From the NCBI GenBank assembly GCA_024686055.1, contig JAIBDV010000114.1, positions 1-8,287 on the forward strand: a DNA stretch of 8,287 bases, given 5' to 3'. A model generated the notes under the pieces. The model was given only the letters and a program-made list of their open reading frames with translations, ran no database searches and was not told where the DNA came from. Of this stretch, positions 5,922 through 8,287 are shown piece by piece. Origin of the DNA: Neptuniibacter sp. Its GTDB lineage: Bacteria; Pseudomonadota; Gammaproteobacteria; Pseudomonadales; Balneatricaceae. The translations under genes were made by a program, and so were the position numbers. The number at the start of each line of letters is the position of its first letter. The first letter of the stretch is position 1.

Positions 5922-6493
5922 GCCAGGACAAAGCAAACCAGAGCGCCACCGAGCATGGCAAATGCATGGTCAGCCGCCGCAAATTTCTGATGTACTCCGG
6001 CACGGCGGCCGCCGCCACCAGCGTGATCTCGCTGAACATGTTTCCCGGCACCGCCATGGCCCAGGAGATGCCTGCCCAGGTCACCAGCTACCCGCGCAAA
6101 CTGATCGGCACCCTCAGCCAGTTGCAGGAAAACACCCCGCTGGATTTCAACTACCCGGATGATGGCCCCAACACCCAGGCCATGCTGGTCCGCATGGGCG
6201 TACAGGCTGGCGGCGGCGTTGGCCCCAGCCAGGATATCGTCGCCTTCAGCTACATGTGTACCCACCAGGGCGGCCCGCTGCAAACCCAGTACAAAGTGGT
6301 GGACGAACACCGGGTGCTGGGCCAGTGCCCGTTCCACCTGTCCACCTTCGATCTGCGTCGCCACGGCATTATCGTTTCCGGCCAGGCCTATGAAAGCCTG
6401 CCCCAGGTATTGCTGGAGGTCGACGGCGATAACATCTACGCCGTTGGCATTATGGGATTGCTGTTCGGTCGCACCAACAATCTGACCGGCTAA
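5918..6493 (+). CDS. idrB: Rieske [2Fe-2S] small subunit of an AioB/IdrB-type molybdoenzyme, Tat-exported
   Basis: This 191-residue protein begins with a twin-arginine signal, SRRKFLM at residues 19-25, followed by a hydrophobic Ala-rich stretch and a probable cut after AMA (48). The Rieske ligands are visible as C114-T-H116 and C137-P-F-H140. The two extra cysteines that form a disulfide in most Rieske proteins are replaced by Gly119 and Phe139, as reported for some arsenite oxidase small subunits. The protein would pass electrons between periplasmic c-type carriers and the Mo/Fe-S subunit encoded next. It also supplies the Tat signal for both, since the large subunit has none. The start is supported by GGAGG (5906-5910), 7 nt upstream. 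It overlaps the preceding stop by 3 nt and is followed by a 13-nt gap. Choosing IdrB over AioB rests on the two peroxidase neighbours. Confidence 0.87.
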   Translation: MSQDKANQSATEHGKCMVSRRKFLMYSGTAAAATSVISLNMFPGTAMAQEMPAQVTSYPRKLIGTLSQLQENTPLDFNYPDDGPNTQAMLVRMGVQAGGGVGPSQDIVAFSYMCTHQGGPLQTQYKVVDEHRVLGQCPFHLSTFDLRRHGIIVSGQAYESLPQVLLEVDGDNIYAVGIMGLLFGRTNNLTG

Positions 6494-6495
6494 CC

Positions 6496-6500
6496 AGGAG
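6496..6500 (+). promoter_or_regulatory. Ribosome binding site of idrA
   Basis: AGGAG lies in the 13-nt gap after the idrB stop, 6 nt before the ATG at 6507. It fixes the start of the large subunit. Confidence 0.75.
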
Positions 6501-6506
6501 CACGTC

Positions 6507-8287
6507 ATGACTACCAATTTCTACATCCCCGAAGACCATGCACCGCTGCCACCGGTTGATGCTGAAGTGCTGACCACCGCCTGCGACTACTGTGTCGTCG
6601 CCTGTGGTTACAAGGTGTACCGCTGGCCGCTGGAAAAAGCCAATGGCGGCCTCAAGGCCGATCAGAACGCCTTTGGTATCGACTTCCCTTCTGCCCCGTT
6701 GCAGGCCTGGGTGGCCCCGGCCCAGCATAATGTGGTGATGCACGGCGGCAAGCCGCACAACATCGTTATCGTCCCGGATAAAGACACCCAGCACGTCAAC
6801 AAAAACGGCGACTCCTCCATGCGTGGCGGACTGATCGCACAGAAAGTGTACAACCCGGCCACCGGCACCCGTGACCGCCTGACCCAGCCGCTGATGCGCA
6901 TCGGCGGCACCCTGCAGCCCGTCACCTGGGATATGGCGCTGGACGTCGCCGCCGAGCTGGCAAAGTACACCCTGGAGAAACACGGTGTGGCTGCCTATGG
7001 GGTAAAAACCTACTCCTACCAGTACATTGAAAACACCTACGCGATCAGCAAATACGCGCTGCGTCACGTTAACACCCCCAACTTCACCTTCCACGACACC
7101 CCCTCGGACGTCACCTCGACACCGGGCTTTCGGGATGCGGGCTTTGATAACTTTGGCCCCAGCTACGACGACTGGGGCAGCGCCGACACCCTGATGCTGT
7201 GCGGCACCGACCCCTACGAAACCAAAACCATTCTGTTCACCCAGTTCATCATGCCCGCCATCCAGCGCGGCATGAAAACCATCATGCTCAACCCGCGCGA
7301 AACCGCCGGAATCGCCTATATGAAAAAGCATGGCGGCCTGCACCTGGACATCAACCCCGGCTCCGACAATCTGGTGCTGGGCGCGATCACCCGCGTGATC
7401 ATGGAAAACGGCTGGCAGGACAGCGAGTGGATCGACAAGTGGGTCAACTCCAAATGGGAGTCCAACTCCGGCTTTGGCCAGGGCACCCGTAACACCCCCT
7501 GGCAGTGGCGCACCACCTGGGGCCTGTTCCAGACCGATGGCTATGAGGACTATAAAAAGTGGGTACTGGCGCAGCCAGAATACAACCCGGCCTACGCCGC
7601 CAAAATTGCCGACATTGATGTCGCCAAAATCTACCAGGCCGCCGAAATGCTGGCCAAGCCCAACACCGACGGCAGCCGGGTAAAAGCCTCCATCGCCATC
7701 GAAAAAGGCTTTTACTGGTCCAACAACACTGGCAACACCAACGCCATCAGCTCGCTGGGCACCATCGTCGGTGCCGGTGGACGGCCGGGCCGGGTAATCG
7801 GCCGCCTGGGTGGCCACCAGCGTGGCGGCGTTAAGGGCGGTAAATTCCCCCGCAACAAATCACCAGAGAAAGTGCCTGGCCGTCGCCGTCGCGCGCTGGA
7901 CACCGACCGCTGGCTCTACTCCGGCCACACCCGTTTCGCCCATGTCATCGGCACCACCTGGATCCAGTCAATGAGTGGTTCCCAGGGGCTGGCGAAAAAG
8001 TTCTGGGAATTAACCGTCGCCAACCCCAACCAGGTGTACAGCTACGACACTCAGGAGATCATCGACACCCTGAAAAAACGGATGGACTCCGGCGGCATGG
8101 TGGTGGTGAACCAGGATATCTACCTGCGCGACCCGATCGGTGCCCGCTTCGCGGATATCATCTTCCCCGCTGCCACCTGGGGTGAGGAAGACTTTATGCG
8201 CGCCAATGGCGAGCGCCGCCTGCGTCTGTATCAGAAATTCAACGACGCCCCAGGCGAAGCCCGCCCGGACTGGTGGATTATCGCCCA
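6507..8287 (+). CDS. idrA: Molybdopterin oxidoreductase large subunit, AioA-like, probable iodate reductase catalytic subunit (C-terminus beyond window)
   Basis: About 593 residues are visible of a family that is usually around 830 long, and the frame is open to the right edge. C26-x2-C29-x3-C33 binds the N-terminal Fe-S cluster. Ser104 (in SSMRGG) sits where other families have a fourth Cys, as in arsenite oxidase, whose cluster is 3Fe-4S. The family signature RANGERRLRLYQKF is present near the edge. R433-L-G-G-H437 matches the Arg/His pair of the AioA substrate pocket. The AioA segment of the CHATREMG type, holding the other two pocket residues, is replaced by FHDTPSDVTSTPG around His196. 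There is no signal peptide, so export with the Tat-bearing Rieske subunit is expected. AGGAG (6496-6500) lies 6 nt before the ATG. With the two peroxidase genes, iodate reduction (IO3- as electron acceptor) is the best reading. Arsenite or another oxyanion is the alternative. Confidence 0.85.
   Translation, partial: MTTNFYIPEDHAPLPPVDAEVLTTACDYCVVACGYKVYRWPLEKANGGLKADQNAFGIDFPSAPLQAWVAPAQHNVVMHGGKPHNIVIVPDKDTQHVNKNGDSSMRGGLIAQKVYNPATGTRDRLTQPLMRIGGTLQPVTWDMALDVAAELAKYTLEKHGVAAYGVKTYSYQYIENTYAISKYALRHVNTPNFTFHDTPSDVTSTPGFRDAGFDNFGPSYDDWGSADTLMLCGTDPYETKTILFTQFIMPAIQRGMKTIMLNPRETAGIAYMKKHGGLHLDINPGSDNLVLGAITRVIMENGWQDSEWIDKWVNSKWESNSGFGQGTRNTPWQWRTTWGLFQTDGYEDYKKWVLAQPEYNPAYAAKIADIDVAKIYQAAEMLAKPNTDGSRVKASIAIEKGFYWSNNTGNTNAISSLGTIVGAGGRPGRVIGRLGGHQRGGVKGGKFPRNKSPEKVPGRRRRALDTDRWLYSGHTRFAHVIGTTWIQSMSGSQGLAKKFWELTVANPNQVYSYDTQEIIDTLKKRMDSGGMVVVNQDIYLRDPIGARFADIIFPAATWGEEDFMRANGERRLRLYQKFNDAPGEARPDWWIIA

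Noticed and set aside
6450..7817. Long open frame of 455 codons on the minus strand
   Set aside because: It lies antisense to idrA, is rich in Gly/Val/His from reading GC-rich codons backwards, and shows no family motif. The plus strand carries clear Fe-S and Mo-enzyme motifs.
5918..8287. Arsenite oxidase aioBA
   Set aside because: The subunits are of that family, but the pocket segment typical of AioA is missing and two diheme peroxidases head the operon, which fits iodate reductase better. It remains the main alternative.
1..8287. Search for CRISPR arrays, insertion sequences, tRNAs and intrinsic terminators
   Set aside because: No regularly spaced repeats, transposase motifs, tRNA-like cloverleaf or GC-stem followed by a T-tract was seen. 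Both operons continue past the window edges, so terminators would lie outside.

Overview
The window is GC-rich, densely packed bacterial DNA. It reads as a Gram-negative proteobacterium, probably a gammaproteobacterium: it has Sec and Tat signal peptides on periplasmic redox proteins, a perfect FNR/Anr box and a sigma-54 promoter. There are no RNA genes, insertion sequences or CRISPR arrays, and nothing that reads as phage.

Two divergent transcription units flank a regulatory region of about 430 bp. The leftward unit (3087 down to 1) encodes an 816-residue cytoplasmic HEAT-repeat protein. It is followed 4 nt later by the start of a membrane-anchored sensor with a Cache-like periplasmic domain, which runs off the left edge. 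The rightward unit (3518 to the right edge) is a tightly coupled four-gene operon: two periplasmic diheme cytochrome c peroxidase-family proteins, a Tat-exported Rieske protein, and a molybdopterin oxidoreductase of the arsenite-oxidase (AioA) family that is cut by the right edge.

Two diheme peroxidases joined to an AioB/AioA-like pair is the signature of dissimilatory iodate reductase, IdrA/IdrB/IdrP1/IdrP2, described in Pseudomonas sp. SCT and Denitromonas. The large subunit keeps the AioA-type Fe-S ligands and the Arg/His pair of the arsenite pocket. The typical AioA segment around the other two pocket residues is replaced. I therefore read it as IdrA and not as a true arsenite oxidase. 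In the proposed model IdrAB reduces iodate in the periplasm and the two peroxidases deal with H2O2 or take part in the electron flow.

The divergent region is the least described part. Toward the idr operon it carries, in order, two 15-bp direct repeats exactly 30 bp apart, a perfect IHF consensus, and a sigma-54 -24/-12 element with the required GG-N10-GC spacing. This is the standard layout of an NtrC-type enhancer-dependent promoter. Toward the HEAT gene it carries a perfect FNR box at -41.5 from a start predicted by a TATAGT -10 element. A testable model is that anoxia (FNR/Anr) switches on the HEAT/sensor operon, and that the sensor, perhaps with a response regulator outside the window, drives the idr operon through sigma-54.
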